From: Letharia columbiana
Lineage: Eukaryota; Ascomycota; Lecanoromycetes; Lecanorales; Parmeliaceae
Assembly (NCBI RefSeq): GCF_014066305.1
Contig: NW_023501052.1
Coordinates: 685,001-749,000 of the forward strand
DNA: 64,000 bases
Direction: 5' to 3'
The notes under the pieces are model-generated. The model was given only the letters and a program-made list of their open reading frames with translations, had not been told where the DNA came from and did no database searches. Positions 12,850 through 27,560 of the stretch are shown here, in pieces (the first letter of the stretch is position 1; every line of letters begins with the position of its first letter). Both the position numbers and the translations under genes were made by a program.

Positions 12850-15500
12850 TAACTTATTCGATCTAACCGTTAATAGTAATATACTTCGACGAAGAATTTA
12901 TCTATTCTAGTAAGAGGTTATTTATTATAAGACTTAAGAGATTAAGATAAAAGACGTCGTAGATTCTTATACTTAGCGGAAGTTTTAGATAATATAAGAT
13001 TTTCATAAGATCTATAATCTCGAATAAATCGAGTCTCTTATAGTTTAGTTTACGAGAAAGGTAATTAAAGATAATATTCTTACTATTTAGAAAGATCTTA
13101 TCGTCTATTTAAAAAGTAATCTTTTATTAATACTTATTAACTTATATAATCATAGCCTTTTAAGCGCGGTTTATATTACTTCGAATATATTTAAGAACTT
13201 ATTTTATATAATTTATAATATTCTTCGTTTAAGTAATATTAAGACGCTTATATATAATCTTATAATCGATAGTATTCGAGCTAAAAGTTATTTAAGAATA
13301 AAATTTCTTATTAATAAGAAAAGATAGAATATTAATAGTCGATAAGATAGTATTATTATCGGCGAACTCGATAATAGATAGTTATTTTACTTAGTTATTC
13401 TATATATAGTTATAATATATTTAAAGATAACGCTCTATATTCTAATTCGCTTATTCGATTTATTTATCGATTTTAGAGTAAAAGGCTATTAATAGCTTAG
13501 CTATAATATTTAGTCTCTTATAAAAAGACTTTTATATAATAGCTATAAATTAAGAGTCTTAATTCGATATTATTAAGATTAATAGACTATATAAGTAAAA
13601 TAATTTCTTAAGTAGTAAATTTACTATCTTCTTAGCGATAGTATCTTTATCGATATCGAAATAAGCTATATAATAATATTTCTTAATAAATCGATTAATT
13701 ACTATCTAAATAGCGTTATAGTTATTAAATATAAATAAGTCTATAACGAAGTCGACTAATATATCTTATTATCATTTTTATAGAATTAATAGAGATTATA
13801 ATAAGTTATACTTTCGATCGCGAGGTATCTTAACTCTCTAATAGATATAGTAATTCTTAATATAAATAACTATAATAACTCTTATACCTCGCTAGTAATA
13901 TTCTCTTTTAAATAGTTTATAAATCTATACTATCTCGAAATAATCGTAAAATAATTAATTATATATCTCTTAAATAATATCGATATATATATTATCGAAT
14001 ATCTATAAACGATTCTTATAATAAAGTATTCTATCTTATATAAAGTATTTACTAAGAGTAATCCCTTAAAACTTATCCTTATTTTCGACGATAGCCTTAT
14101 AGATTTTCATATAATATTTATCTTTCTTATTAGTCTCTACTACTTTATAATAGATAAAGTCGTTAATTATATATATATCGATATATTCGTTATTTAATTC
14201 TAATCGATTATAGATAAAGATTATTTAATACTATTAGCGTAATTACTCGTTTCTAAGATTAATTAATTTATATTTAGCTATTCGTATAAGTATATTAACC
14301 TTAACGTTCTAAGGTTTAAATCGATAAATAATCTTTATATTAAATTCTAATAATATATTCAAATATCGAGTCTAACGTCGACTAAGATTTCTTTTCTTAA
14401 TAAAATATATTAATTCTTTATAATCGGTGAAGATTCTAATAAGAATATCTATACATTTTAGCTTAAGACGTTAATATTCTAGATAGCGAATAATTGCTAA
14501 TAGTTTTTTATTATAGATCTAGTAATTACACTTAATAGAGATTAGATTTTTACTATAGAAGACTATCGAGTAAAGTACTCCCTTATTATTATACTAAAAA
14601 AGAATATCTTCGTTAATATAGTTAAAAGAGTTAGTCTCTAGAACGATCTTTTTTATTCTATCGAAATAATATAAAATTAGAGCTTTAGTAATAGCGACTT
14701 TAAGAAAGTAAAACTATAAAAGATCTTTTAATATACTGGGGATTAATTAAATATAGTCTCTTTTATTATAAGTTTTACTATAAATTTAACTATTTTAGAG
14801 AAATCTTTAATAAATTACTAATAAAAATTATAAAATTCGATAAAGGTCTATATCTCTTTAAAGTTAATAGATATAGTTCACTTAATAATAGTTTAAATTT
14901 TAATAGAGTTTATTTATAATTCGTTTATAGATATTAGTAGATCTAGAAACTTAATTTTCTAAATATAGAATTCGCACTTAAAAATATTTATCTAAAGGCC
15001 GATATCTCTTAATTTCTAGAGAATTTATCTGACGTGTTAAATGTATTTCTTTTTTATCTTATTATAAATAAGTATATTATCGAGATAGATCTAATAGAAG
15101 TCATTCAGATATTTAAATAGAATATTATTTATATATTATTAATATATAATTAGACCGTTAATTAAACCGAAGGGGAGGATTCGATATTTATATACTTTAA
15201 GAAAGATAATAAAAGTAGTAAAATTCTCGCTATCGAAGTATATATATAGTTTATTAAATACGACTATAATATCTAATCGAGTAAGATATTTATATCTCTA
15301 GATTCTTATTAAAACCTTATCTATTAATAGAATTAAGTATCGATTTTTCTTTATAATAGCGTTAAGCTTTTAATAGTTTATATAAAAATATAACCCTCTA
15401 TTTAGCTTTTCCGCGAATAGAATAAGTAAGGCGAATAATATATAACTTGATATTATAAATCCCTTCTTTAGATATTCGTTTAGATATCTCTTTATCTATT
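12850..15500 (-). pseudogene. E2 Gypsy pol remnant (RT, RNase H, integrase)
   Basis: On the minus strand the reverse transcriptase is readable near 15470-15200. A KLNAIIKKNRYLILLID segment is followed by YKYLTRLDII, matching the DYRKLN...NRYPLPLI...FTKLD region of fungal Gypsy RT. RNase H shows FTDYKELIYFIKKRNLSR near 14450-14380. Integrase shows a decayed zinc-finger end and the IPRDRKYNLL...DILVDFVIDL stretch near 13860-13730. Stops occur mainly where Gln and Trp are expected. Its sequence is close to that of E3, so the two are sister families. Confidence 0.87.
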
Positions 15501-17682
15501 TTAGTTTATATCTTAATATTAAATAGATTCTACTTTTAGAAAGTTTTATTTTATTAAAGCTATCGTTAAATTTTAATTTGTAATTATAAGAACGATATAG
15601 GGGAAATATATTCATTTTAGTTTTATCGAAAATATCTAGATAGTCGTAATACTTCGGAGATAACTTACGTTTTATCTTCTTAGAATTAATCTCTTTAAGA
15701 CTATTAATCTAAATAAGACAGTTAGAATTATAATATCTTTTATACTTCTTTTTTAAGTCGTAGAGATAGAGTTTATTAACTAATACGCGAGGTTCGCGAG
15801 ATATTTATATAGTAGAAGACGTATATAATATAGATAATATATTATAGATTTTATTTATTATTAATATAAATAGCTTATTATCTTTTTTACGGGCTAATTA
15901 ATAGTAAGTTACTATATTAATCTTAGCTATATTAATAAACTTAGACTTCTTATTATTCTTATTCTTATTTAATAAGAAGATATTCGAATTAATCTCGTTA
16001 TTATAGATAAGTAAGAGAGAGCTTTATCGTTTTAATATAATAGATAAGAGGATAAGTAATATAGATAGTCGAAGCTTCGAAGTTAGTAGAAAGAGAAGAT
16101 CGTTTATTATTAATATTTAATTACTATTATAATTATATCGATCGAGTAAAAAGAGTATCTTATTCTATAATATATTAAGAACTATCTTATATTTATTCAT
16201 TTATAATTTTCTAACTATTATATCGTATTTTAATAGTATAATTAATATTAAACATATTTCTTCTTAATAGTCTTTTACTATTATTATAGAAAGTAAATAG
16301 TATATAATTAATTATTTTATAATCTAATTATTATAATCTTTTAGTAATTTAAATCGTAATAGTAGAAGTAATTTCAGATATAAGATCTTATATATCGCTG
16401 AGATTAAGAACTTATTTATAACTATATAAATATCGATATATCTATTATTTATAAGAGAGTTCTAAAGTAAATACTCTCTTTCTTATAAAGATAGCGTAAC
16501 TTATATACGAAAAGGACGACGTATTAAAGCGTTATTAGAGGTATTTATTAGATATACTTTATAAGTACCTCTTATCGTAACTTTAAAAGAGGCTATTTAT
16601 TTTTCGAATTCGAAGAAAAATCGTCGTTACCCGTGGTATCGACGTTATCGATTTTAAATTCTTTATTTATTTTCATCGCGTGAAGTTATACCTCCTTAAA
16701 GACTTTTTTATCAACCTCGATTTAAATAGTTATTATATAGTTTTTTCGATAATAATCTTTCTTATCGTAATTATAGTATATTAATTTCTTTAATTTTAAA
16801 TTAATCGTAATATTTAGAGACGTAGTAATTATACTTAAACTAGACTTAATAATAAATATAAGACGTATATTAGCCGCGAGTATTATCGTTAATATTCGTA
16901 TTATAATTAACTTAATAATAGTCTTTATAAACTTAAAATTCTTATAATTAGCACGTTATAAATTATTTAGCTTTTAAAGATATTCTTTTATAATCTTTAA
17001 GATAGTAAAATCTTCTATAACCTATTATATCTTCTTTAATTTCTTTCTTAGTTTTTTAGAAAGATAGTTTTTTAATATAAGGATTTTATTATAGCTAAGA
17101 ATAATATTTAATCGAATAAAGTCTAAATAGAAGTCGATAAAGAGTTAAGTTCTTTACTATAGAGTATATATATCGTATAATATATTATTACGTCGATTTA
17201 AGTTCTCGTAAATATCGACTAACTCGTTTATAATCTTAATAAAAGATTAATATAAATTAATAAAGTTTCGAAGTTTTCTATATATCGTATATTATATAGT
17301 CTTATCGTCGAGTTATAAGACTATATAAATTATCTTAAAGTTCTTAATAAGATAATAATCGCTATTAATCTTAAATTTCTATTTTATTCTAGAAAACTAA
17401 TTATTCTAAATAAGATTACTATCGTTAATAAATAGAGATAAGTTTAAGATCTTAACTAATTTCTCTTTTAAATATCTAAGTGTGCGTTTCTCCTCGATTA
17501 ATAATAGTTATAAGTCTTTTATTAATTATATTTTAAGACTATTAACTTTCCGCTATAGAAAAGCATCTGCAAATCTGAAAAGTTCCTACAAAATTTGAAA
17601 TTGCTGATCGCGCGTTTATCGCGGAAATCACAAAATCCGTCGGATCAGTAAATCTGATTAGAATTTACTTAAATTCCGCCGG

Positions 17683-18035
17683 TTTAGTAACTATTCTAAT
17701 CTTTTCTATTAGTTCTATTAATTTAGTAGTAATATATATAAAAAAAGAAAAGTTCTAATAATCGATATTACGACGATAAGGTTCTACGATAATAAGTATT
17801 AATATTAACTCAAATTTGACTACGAAATTAAACGATTTAATAAAATTAGTCGCGTAGATAATACTCTAATATAGCGTATAATAATACGTATATTAATGAT
17901 AATATATATTAATATTATATATATATAGAATAGTACTTAAAGTATATTAGAGTATATTACGTAAAATTTTTAAAGTTACTAAAAAATTTTTAAAGTTACT
18001 AAACTAATAGAATTAACGAAAAGAGTTAAATATAG
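17683..18035. repeat. Imperfect inverted repeat inside E2
   Basis: The left arm (about 17683-17730) contains agttctattaatttagta. The right arm (about 17994-18035) contains actaaactaatagaatta, its inverse apart from C/T changes. The DNA just outside (17560-17665) has more CA and TG than the rest of E2. This suggests a small, younger insertion in the gag-side region, perhaps a MITE. Its ends could not be fixed. Confidence 0.45.
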
Positions 18036-19192
18036 ATAAAGTTTACTTAATAGACTAAATCGTACTAAATCGTACTTATAATACGAACCCGACGAAAATC
18101 ATATGAAAATTTACTTTTTAAATTTATAGATAAGTTATATTCTTCTAGAAATCTTAAATTAATTAATTTATCTTCTCGATTATTCTATAGACCTAGTATA
18201 AATCATTTATAACTAGATTCTTTTTTATTATAACGACGTAATATCGAGTAATAACCTTTCGAAAATTATCTCGCTCTTAATGAATTTTATTTAATATAGT
18301 TATAAATTCGTTAAATTAGTACTTAGTCTAATATTATAATTATAAATTATTAATAATATTCTAAAATATATTTATTAAGTCTATCTTATTAGGGGTATTA
18401 TCTAATAGAATTAATATTCGTCGAAATTTAATTTACTTTAGTAGGGTTTTAATTTAATCTATTCTTTCGATATTAGACTTCGTTATAAAAAAGAAGAAAA
18501 AAAGATTTAAAATAAAGTAAAGAGGAGTTTAAATACTTCGAAAGAGTAAGTATTAAGAATATTAAATATACTAGAGAATAATAAAGAGTCTTTAAGACGT
18601 ATCGAAATTATTCGATATTAAGAATAAAATTTTTTACTATAAAGCCTAAAATAAGGTTATTTCTTTATAAGAATTTAATATATTTATTTCTTAATTATTT
18701 AAGACGTTAAGAAGACTATAAATACTTTAAATAGTAGTCTTTCGAGTATACTTACTTCGCTTAAAGAGTCTCTTATCTTATAAAGAAGTTATATGCGAGA
18801 AAGTTTCGAAGAATAATATTCTCAATTAACTATAACTTAATTGTTTCTTATCTAATTAAGATTTTATTAAAATCTTAAACGTTATAATATATGAAGTTGT
18901 AAGTAATACTGCTAGTATATATTTTAAATATGAAAATATAAGATAATATTAGTTATTTCTTTCGATTCGCTAGTCGTATAAATAGTTTAATACCTTCTTT
19001 ATCCCTTAACTATTATTTATCGAGACCGTTTCGCTATTCCTTTTAAGCTCTTTAAAATTAATTTATCTATCTAATAGATTTATCTAGAAATACGATAGCT
19101 TAATTTAATTTCTTATTAAAGTCTCTATTAGCGTATTTCTTTAAATTCATTCGCTAATATAAATGAAATAGATAAATTAATCTTAGTTATAG

Positions 19193-19356
19193 TATTAGAA
19201 CTAATATAAATATAATATTAATATAGATATATTAAATAAGATAACTAAGGTATAGAATTATATAAGTAAGAAGAAGATATAATATAATAGAGGATATCTT
19301 CGTTAAGGCTCGCTAGCTATAGAACTAAGAAGTATATTAAGAATACGCTCGTAATA
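19193..19356 (-). repeat. 5' LTR of E2
   Basis: This is the 164-bp partner of 11809-11972, followed by ttata (19357-19361). Confidence 0.92.
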
Positions 19357-19545
19357 TTATATAGTAATATAAAATTATCTCTTATTTAAATATATCTAAT
19401 TTTTAATTCTAATTATTATTATAGATATTATTAATTTATTCTAAGATTATTAAATATATTTTTATATACTTTTTATATTTAATTTCTTTTTATATATCGT
19501 AAAAATTATATATCGTAAAAAGATAATTTAAAGAAATATAACTTA

Positions 19546-20138
19546 CGAGTAAGGTTTATGAATTAAATTCATATTTTTTTTTTAATAGGGCTATCGAGTA
19601 AATAGGTGAGCGATCTTTAGTAAGCGATATTTGAATTCCTTACACTTTAATAATTATAAGACTAAATTTAAAAATTCTTTTTCATCTAAAAGCCCTTATT
19701 TTGTTCTATAATTTAAAAAAGAAATCTTAAAATTTTAATAGAAAATAAAAAGGTTATACTATATGTTAATAACGTATATCTAATTTTTTTAATTAGAACT
19801 ATTCGACTATTAAGCGAACTTTAATAAGCGATATTTAAATTTCTTACGCTTTAATAGTTATAAGATTAAATTTAGAAATTCTTTTTTTATCTAAAATCCC
19901 ATATCTCGTTCTATAATTTAAAAAAAAATCTTAGAAATTTAAAAGAAAATAAAAAGGTTATTCTATATATTAATAACGTATATTTATTTTTTTAATAATT
20001 ACGAACGCTAATTTATTTATTCGCGATAAGTTAGCTAATCTAATTAAAGAGCGTAGCGAACTCGAATTTATAATTAACTATATATATAAATTTAAGATCT
20101 TTAAGCTTAGCTCTATCTTTTTCTTTTATATATATTAA
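19546..20138 (+). mobile_element. B3: B-family element
   Basis: It starts CGAGTAAGG after a flanking A and ends ...ttatatatattaa before a flanking T. The palindrome ATGAATTAAATTCAT lies about 15 bp in. The interior has two related halves, each with an agcgatattt(g/a)aattt(c)cttac block. A TATA-like ctatatatataaattt lies about 70 bp before the far end. It is non-coding and lies between E2 and E3. Confidence 0.7.
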
Positions 20139-20365
20139 TTATATTAAGTTATAATACTTTTAAAAGAGTATTAAGAAATATATTAACTTTTCTAAATTAG
20201 TAATTTAATAAAAAAGCTATAATTATAATATATATAATTTTATATTAAATAGCGATATTAAAAATATATAATAAATATATAAAATTATTATTAATAATTA
20301 TAATTATAAAATATTAACGAATTTCGCGTAATTAATATTAAAAGAAAATAAACTTTTCTTATTAT

Positions 20366-20548
20366 TATTAGAATCGATATAGATGTAATATTAATATAAA
20401 TATATTAAATAAGATAATTAGATATCGAATAACTATATAGATAGAAGATATTAGATAGTAGTAGATATCTCTATTAAGATATATTAAACTCTAATAGATT
20501 ATAGAGCTAAGAAGTATATTAAGAGAGATATAAAATACGCTCGTAATA
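20366..20548 (-). repeat. 3' LTR of E3
   Basis: This 183-bp direct repeat matches 30406-30588. attat precedes it at 20361-20365. Confidence 0.92.
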
Positions 20549-21399
20549 TTATTCTCTCTCTCTTATAGAATTATACTCTTATAATTAATAGATTAAAGAG
20601 TAATAGAAATAGTATATATATACTCGCTTAAAAATCGATAAAATAATAGAGAACTTTTAATATTCGAGACTCTTAATACTACGATTTTCCCTAGCGATAA
20701 TATAAATAGCGAGAGCTTTTACCTCGATATTTAAGTTAGCGTTATCGCTAGTTAAAGATATAGCGAGTATAGAAGTTTTAATTTAAAAGAAATTAATAAA
20801 GTAATAGATAAGTAATAATTATAAGTACTTTAGTAGATAATAATAATTCTTAAGTCGATATTTTAGTATAAAGATTATTAATAAAATAATACGATTTAAT
20901 TAATTAAGAAATCTTAAATTAAATTAAGTTATAAACGTTAAACTTTAATTTAATATTAAATTATATTAATATAAACCTCTTTATAATAAGCTATTTAGTC
21001 GATATCGATTATATTTAACGATAATAATAGTAAGATTCGCGTATAATCTAATATAATCTTAAGATATATTAAGAATTATATTAAGTAGAGAAGTTAATTT
21101 AATAGATTTAATATAAGTCTATTATAATATAATATAAGTCTTAAAAATCGATTTATAAACGTAAAAAATAAAGTTATTATAAAATATCGAATAATTTTAA
21201 TTTATTTAAAAATGCGATATTTAAGATATTTAGTACTAGTAAACTACTTATAAGTATTATTTATAGAAATTATCGATTATATCTTAATAATTTTCGAATT
21301 CGCTATTATTCGAGTTATATTATTTAAAATTCTTATTAAGATTCTTCTATTTTACTCTATACTTAAGATAGTTATTAATAAATTTAAAGACGATAATCT

Positions 21400-24050
21400 T
21401 CTTTACTATCTATTTAATTCGACCTTCGATAATAATATACTTTAATAAAGAATTAATTTATTTAAATAAGTAATTTATTAATATAAGACTTAAGAGATTA
21501 GAGTAAAAGATATTATAAATTTATATACTTATTAAAAGCTTTAAGCGATAAGAGATTTTTATAAAATCTATTACTTTAAATAAGCTATATCTCTTATTAT
21601 TAAGCTTTTATAATAATCGATTTAAAGTAATATTCTTATTACTAAGAAAGACTATATCGTTTACTTTAAAAGTAATTTTCTTAGTATTACTTATTAATCT
21701 AAGTTACTATAATCTTTTAAGCGCGATTTATATTACTTCGAATATAATTAAGAATCTACTATATATATTTAATAATATTCTTCGCTTAAATAGCGTTAAG
21801 ACGCTTATAAGTAATATTATAATTAATAATATCTAAGCTAAATCTTATTCGAGAGTAAAAGTCTTTATTTATAAAGAATAATAAGATATTTATAATTACG
21901 AAAGTAGTATTATTATTAATAAACTTAATAATAAGTAATTATCTAGATTAATCGTCTTATATATAGTTATAATATATTCGAAGATAGTATTCTATATTAT
22001 AATTAGCTTATTTAATCTATTTATTAATTTCGAGATAAAAGACTATTAATAATTTAACCTTAATCTCGAGTCGTTTATAGAAAGTCTTTTATATTATCGA
22101 TATAAATTAAGAGTTTCTATTCGAAATTATCGATATCGATAGATCGTATAAGTAAAAAACCTTTTTAAGTAGTATATTAACCGTCTTTTCGACCGTAGTT
22201 TCTTTATCTATATTAGAGTATACGATATAATAGCGTTTCTTAGTAAGTCGATCTATCGCTATCTAAATAGCGTTATATCTATCGAATATAAATAAATCTA
22301 TTACGAAGTCTATCGAGATATTCTATTATCGCTTTTAAGAAATTAGTAGAAATTCTAATAGACTATATTCTTAATTATAAGAGATCTTAGATTTAAATTA
22401 AATATAGTAATTTTAGATATAGATAGTAATAATAGCTCTTATATCTTATTAATAATATTTTTACTTAAGTAGTTTATAGATATAAGTTATATTAAAATAT
22501 TTATATAAAAGTTAATTATATACTTCGCGAATAACGTCGATATATAGACCTTTTAATACTTATAAGCGATTCTTATAATAGAGTACTTTATTCTCTATAA
22601 AGTATTTATTAAGCGTAACTCTATAAAGTTTATTCTTATCTTTCGTAATTATCTTATAAGTCTCGTTATATAATTTATTAGCTTTATTTTTTTAGACTAT
22701 TCTATAGAAGATAAGATTATTAATAATATATATCTCGATATTACTATTATTAAGTTCTAAATAATCGAGTATAAGTATTATCTAATACTATTATTTTAAA
22801 CGTTTATTCTTAAGACTATTTAATTTAAAATCGACTATATATATAAATATATCGACTTTAATATTCTAAGATCCTAGACGATAGATAATTTTAATATTAA
22901 ATTTAAATAGTATATTTAAATAGCGGGCTTAATAATAGCTTAGATCTCTTTCTTTAATAAAGTATATTAAGCTCTTATAATTTATAAAGATCTTAATAGA
23001 GATATTATTATATTTTAATTTAAAACGCTAGTATTTTAAATAGTAAATAATAGTTAGTAACTTCTTATTATAAATCTAATAGTTATACTTAGCTAAGATA
23101 AGATTCTTACTATAGAAAATTATTAAATATAAGACTTCGTCGTTATTATATTAAAATAGAATACTATTATTAATATAATTAGAGAAGTTTATTTCGAGTA
23201 TAGCGTTTTTCGATTTATTAAAATAGTATAGAATTAAAGCTCTTATAACGACTATCTTTAATATATTAAAAGACTTTTTAATAGATCGATAATTAATTAA
23301 ATATTACTTTCATAATTATTAATTTTATTATTAATTTTACAATTTTCGAGAAGTCTCTTATAAATTAATAATAGAAGTTATAAAAGTTAATAAAGATCTA
23401 TATCTCCTTTAAATTAATAGAGATAAATTATTTAATAATAGCTTAAATTTTAATAAGATTTATTTATAGATTATTAATCGAAATAAGAAGATTTAAAAAC
23501 TTCGTCTTCTAAATATAAAATTTATATTTAAGAATATCTACTCATAATTCGACGTTTTATAATTTCTAAAGAATCTTTCGAATATATATAATATATTTCT
23601 TTCTTAATTAATTATAAATAAGAATATCGTCGAGATAGACTTAATAGAAGTTATTTAGATACTCGAAAAGAATATTATTTATATATTATTAATAGATAAC
23701 TAAGCTATTAATTAAATCGAAGAAGAGTATCTAATACTTATATATATCGAGAGAGATAATAAATATAATAATATTTTTACTATTAAGATATATACGTAAT
23801 TTATTAAATACGACTATAATATCTAATCGAGTAAGATATTTATAGCTCTAAATTCTCGCGAGAATCTCGTCTATTAATAAAATTAAATATTAATTTCTCT
23901 TAATAATAATATTTAATTATTAATAGTTTATATAAAAGTATAAACTCTCGTTTAGTTTCTTAATAAATAAGATAGAGAATATAAACGAAGTATAATTAGA
24001 TATTATAAAGTCTTTTTTAAATACTTATCTAAATACTTCTTAATCTATTT
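21400..24050 (-). pseudogene. E3 Gypsy pol remnant (RT, RNase H, integrase)
   Basis: Minus-strand reading gives a YLILLIDEILARI segment and YKYLTRLDII for the reverse transcriptase near 23950-23790, nearly the same as in E2. A Gypsy integrase entry stretch (EYSLLEFLLIS...NISIDFVIDL) lies near 22390-22280. RNase H should lie between them, near 22950-23200. Many stops and C/T changes remain. The domains are close in sequence and order to E2. Confidence 0.84.
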
Positions 24051-25559
24051 TAACTTATATTCTAATATAGAATAGACTTAACTCTTCGATAGACTAACGA
24101 TATCGATCTCGATAAATTCTAGTTTATAATTATAAGAGCGATATAATAGTAGTTTATTCGTCTTTATTCTATTAAAAATATTTAAATAATTATAATACTC
24201 GATAAAGAGTTTTCTTTTAATATCTTTAGAGCTAATAATTTTAATAGCGCTAATTTAAATAGAGTAATTCGATTTATAATATCTCTTATACTTCTTTTCT
24301 AAGTTATAAGAATTTAGCTTATTAATTAATATATAAAAATTACGTAGTTTTTTTTAAAAAGATAATTTCTTTAATAATAGATTATAAATCTCATTTATAA
24401 TAAAGATAAATAGACGATTTCGCTTATTACGCGTTAATTAATAGTATAATATAATATTAAATTTAGCGATATTAATAAATTATAAGTTTATATCTTATTT
24501 TTATCTTACATCTCTAAGAGTAGATATAAATCTCTTTTTATTAATTATTACGTCGAAGATATTCGAGTCGATAGTAAAGTTTAAGTCGTTATTATATACG
24601 GGCTAGAGAGGAGATTTTTTCTTTAAAATAATCTATAGAATAGAGGGTTTTAACTTCGAATTTAATAAGATAGCGAGATTCTCTATTATTAAGATCTCGT
24701 TATCGTTATAATTATAGCGATCTAATATAAAAAGAATCTTATTCTTTATTATATCGAGAAGTATTCTATACTTATTTATTTATAATTTTTCTAAAATTAT
24801 ATTATATATAAGAGAGGCGATAAGTATAAGATATATTCTCTTTTAATAACTATTTACTATTAATATCGAAAGTAAATAATAAGTAATAGGCTTTTTTACG
24901 ATTTAATCGTTATAATTCTTTAGAGACTTAGATTTTAATAGTAGAATTAGTTCTAATAGTAATTCTTCGTATACTTTATAAATTAGAAATTTATTAATAA
25001 CTATATATATCTTAGTATATCTATTATTAATAAGAGCGTTTAAAGTAAATATTTTCGTTCTTATAACGATAGTATAATTTCTATTATAAAAGAATAGCGT
25101 ATTAAAGTATTATTAGAAGTATTTAATAGATATACGTTATAAATATTTCTTATCGTAACTTTAGTAGAGACTATTTCTTTCTTAAATTCTTAGAGACTTC
25201 GTAAGCGTCGACTAATAGATTTATCTTATATTCGTTATCGATAATAAATTCGTAAATTCTTATCTTTTATAAGATTTTCTTATTAGCGTTAATCTATCTT
25301 TATATTAAATAATCGCGCTTTATATAATCTATCTTTCTATAATTAAAATATATTAAATCTCTTAAATCTATATCGATTATCGTTTTTAATATACTTTAAA
25401 AGATACTTAGAGTATATATATTCGATATAATAGCGAAAGACGTATAATTCTCGATTATAGCGATAATTATCTTTTTTATTCGAGTTATAATAGTTTTAGA
25501 AATCGTTTTATTAAGAACTAGAGTTAGATATTATTTAAAGCTTATACGCTATAAGTTAT

Positions 25560-25721
25560 TATTACGAGCGTATTCTTAATATCTTACTTAGCTCTATAAT
25601 CTAGTATCTTAGCGAAGATATTCTCTATTATATTATATCTTCTTTTCATATATATAATTCGATAGTCTTATTATTCTATTCTATCTTACTTATATAACGT
25701 ACTTCTATACTAATTCTAATA
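25560..25721 (+). repeat. Left LTR of E4
   Basis: This 162-bp direct repeat is the partner of 28440-28601, preceded by gttat. Confidence 0.92.
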
Positions 25722-26089
25722 TTATAATAAGACTCCTTCGTATCCCTCTCGACGAAGAAAATTGACGAGTTTTTTACTTTCTACTCGAAGTAAGCGATCG
25801 AGTCTAATAAAGAAAACGCTAGGTATTTCTACTATATAGAAGCCTTACTATATATCTAAATTATAAGATATCTATATTATTCGAAAGAATCTATATTAGA
25901 TAATCTATATTATTAACGATAATCTAATTTATTAAAAAACGAGTCCCCTATATCGAATATAAGAAATTCTTCTCCGCCTCCGTTACCCGCAAAAAGTCTA
26001 TCATCGACTAAAAAACCCTCGACGAACTTTCTACTATTCGAAAGAATATTATTTAGAGTATTTATAGTCTTTACGACGACTTAATCGAT

Positions 26090-27560
26090 TAAGAAATGAA
26101 AGAAATAATACTATTTCGAGTGTTATAGTCAAATTTCAACTCTTAACATAGAGATCTACTATCTTTCTCGACTCGCGTACGCCTTTACGATATCGGAGTT
26201 CTAGAGATCTCTTTATTTTACTCGATAAAGATATTATTCGATTATATAATAAATCTCTACGAGAAAGTCTAGTTAAAATCGCTATTTTTACACCTATCTT
26301 CTTCGCTCCGTTCTTATCTATATTTAATACATTATAAATTCCTTAAATTCACCTATATTAACACTAAGATATCGTCCTTTACATCGTCGATATAAGAATA
26401 CTTTCTCTAGACTACGATCTCCTATATACCGTAGTCAGCCATTTTCTATATATCGTAGTTAGTTATTTCCTATATATCGTAACTAGCCTTATTCTATATA
26501 CTATCTTATATACGAAGATCTATATACGAGATATTCGCCTTCAAATTCGCTACGACTTCGTATGTTACGGATATAGTATTCTCTATCTACTAAGAACCTT
26601 TATTAGTAATATCGCGAGATATTAAGTTAATAAGAGGAGATATAGATCTAAAGCTCGACTAACATCTCTACTCCTTTATTCTTATTCTCACCTTCGTCTA
26701 TACTATAAGATTTCGAAGTATTAAGATATCGATATCGATTAATCTCGTCATAGTTAGTTAGATAGTTATTTAGCTCGAGACTATCGAATCTATCTATATT
26801 TAATAATATTAATAGATTAAAATTTAAGAATTAAAAAATGAGAATTACGGATAAACTTAGTCTTAATAAAGATTACTTTTCTATTAACACTTTTTAGATA
26901 AACTACGTTATATCTCGCCTTGAAGAAAAGACTATCGAGTATACGATATCTAGACATCGAATAACTATAAAAAATTCTTATCTCTTAATCGACGATCTTC
27001 TGAATTAACTAAGTAATCTTTATAAGACTTTATTAGATATTATTTAATAAAGAAATAATTATAATTACTTAATCTTTAGAAGATATAATAATTAGTTATT
27101 TTTCGAGTATTATATAAAGTTTATAAAATATATCGCGTATATATAAAAGTATAACGATAAAGAATATTAGATTAATATTATTTAGCTAGATCTTATAATC
27201 GACTTAAAGAATAGAGTAAACCTCCGCCTTTAGAATAAATATGCTATATATGAAAGAAAGTGAATATTATTAGATCTGAAGAAATATCTTATTATATTAG
27301 AATATCGTAATCTAATATATATCGAACGGCTAATAGATAAGAAAGTAAAGGTATTTACTAAATAGTATATTAAGACGAGACTTAAAGATGTAAGTAAACC
27401 GCGTAGTAAATATATTATTATTTCTCGTCTTAATTTTAAAAAGTATAAGCGTTAAGGCTATAATAGTATAACTATACGAATATAATAAACTTATAAATAA
27501 TATAATTATAAGAATATAGTAGTCGAATATAGTTAAGAACTTAATAGTCTAGATATAGTT
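26090..27560 (+). pseudogene. Possible gag-like remnant of E4
   Basis: The middle of E4 contains long stretches that read as a single protein if RIP stops are ignored. Near 27430-27500 a KYKR.GYNS run has Tyr at spacings that Cys would occupy in a CCHC zinc knuckle; TGT to TAT is a RIP-type change. A gag-only element is the simplest reading. This rests on pattern and position only, and the true start and stop were not found. Confidence 0.35.

Larger units (their letters stand above)
11809..19356 (-). mobile_element. E2: complete Gypsy LTR retrotransposon, RIP-inactivated
   Basis: Two 164-bp LTRs (11809-11972 and 19193-19356) are in direct orientation. A perfect 5-bp target duplication, ttata, lies at 11804-11808 and 19357-19361. 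On the minus strand the LTR starts tattacgagcg and ends ttctaata, the same family as E0 and E4. The interior reads gag region, RT, RNase H, integrase on the minus strand. At 7.55 kb it is longer than E1. All frames are destroyed by RIP. Confidence 0.93.
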
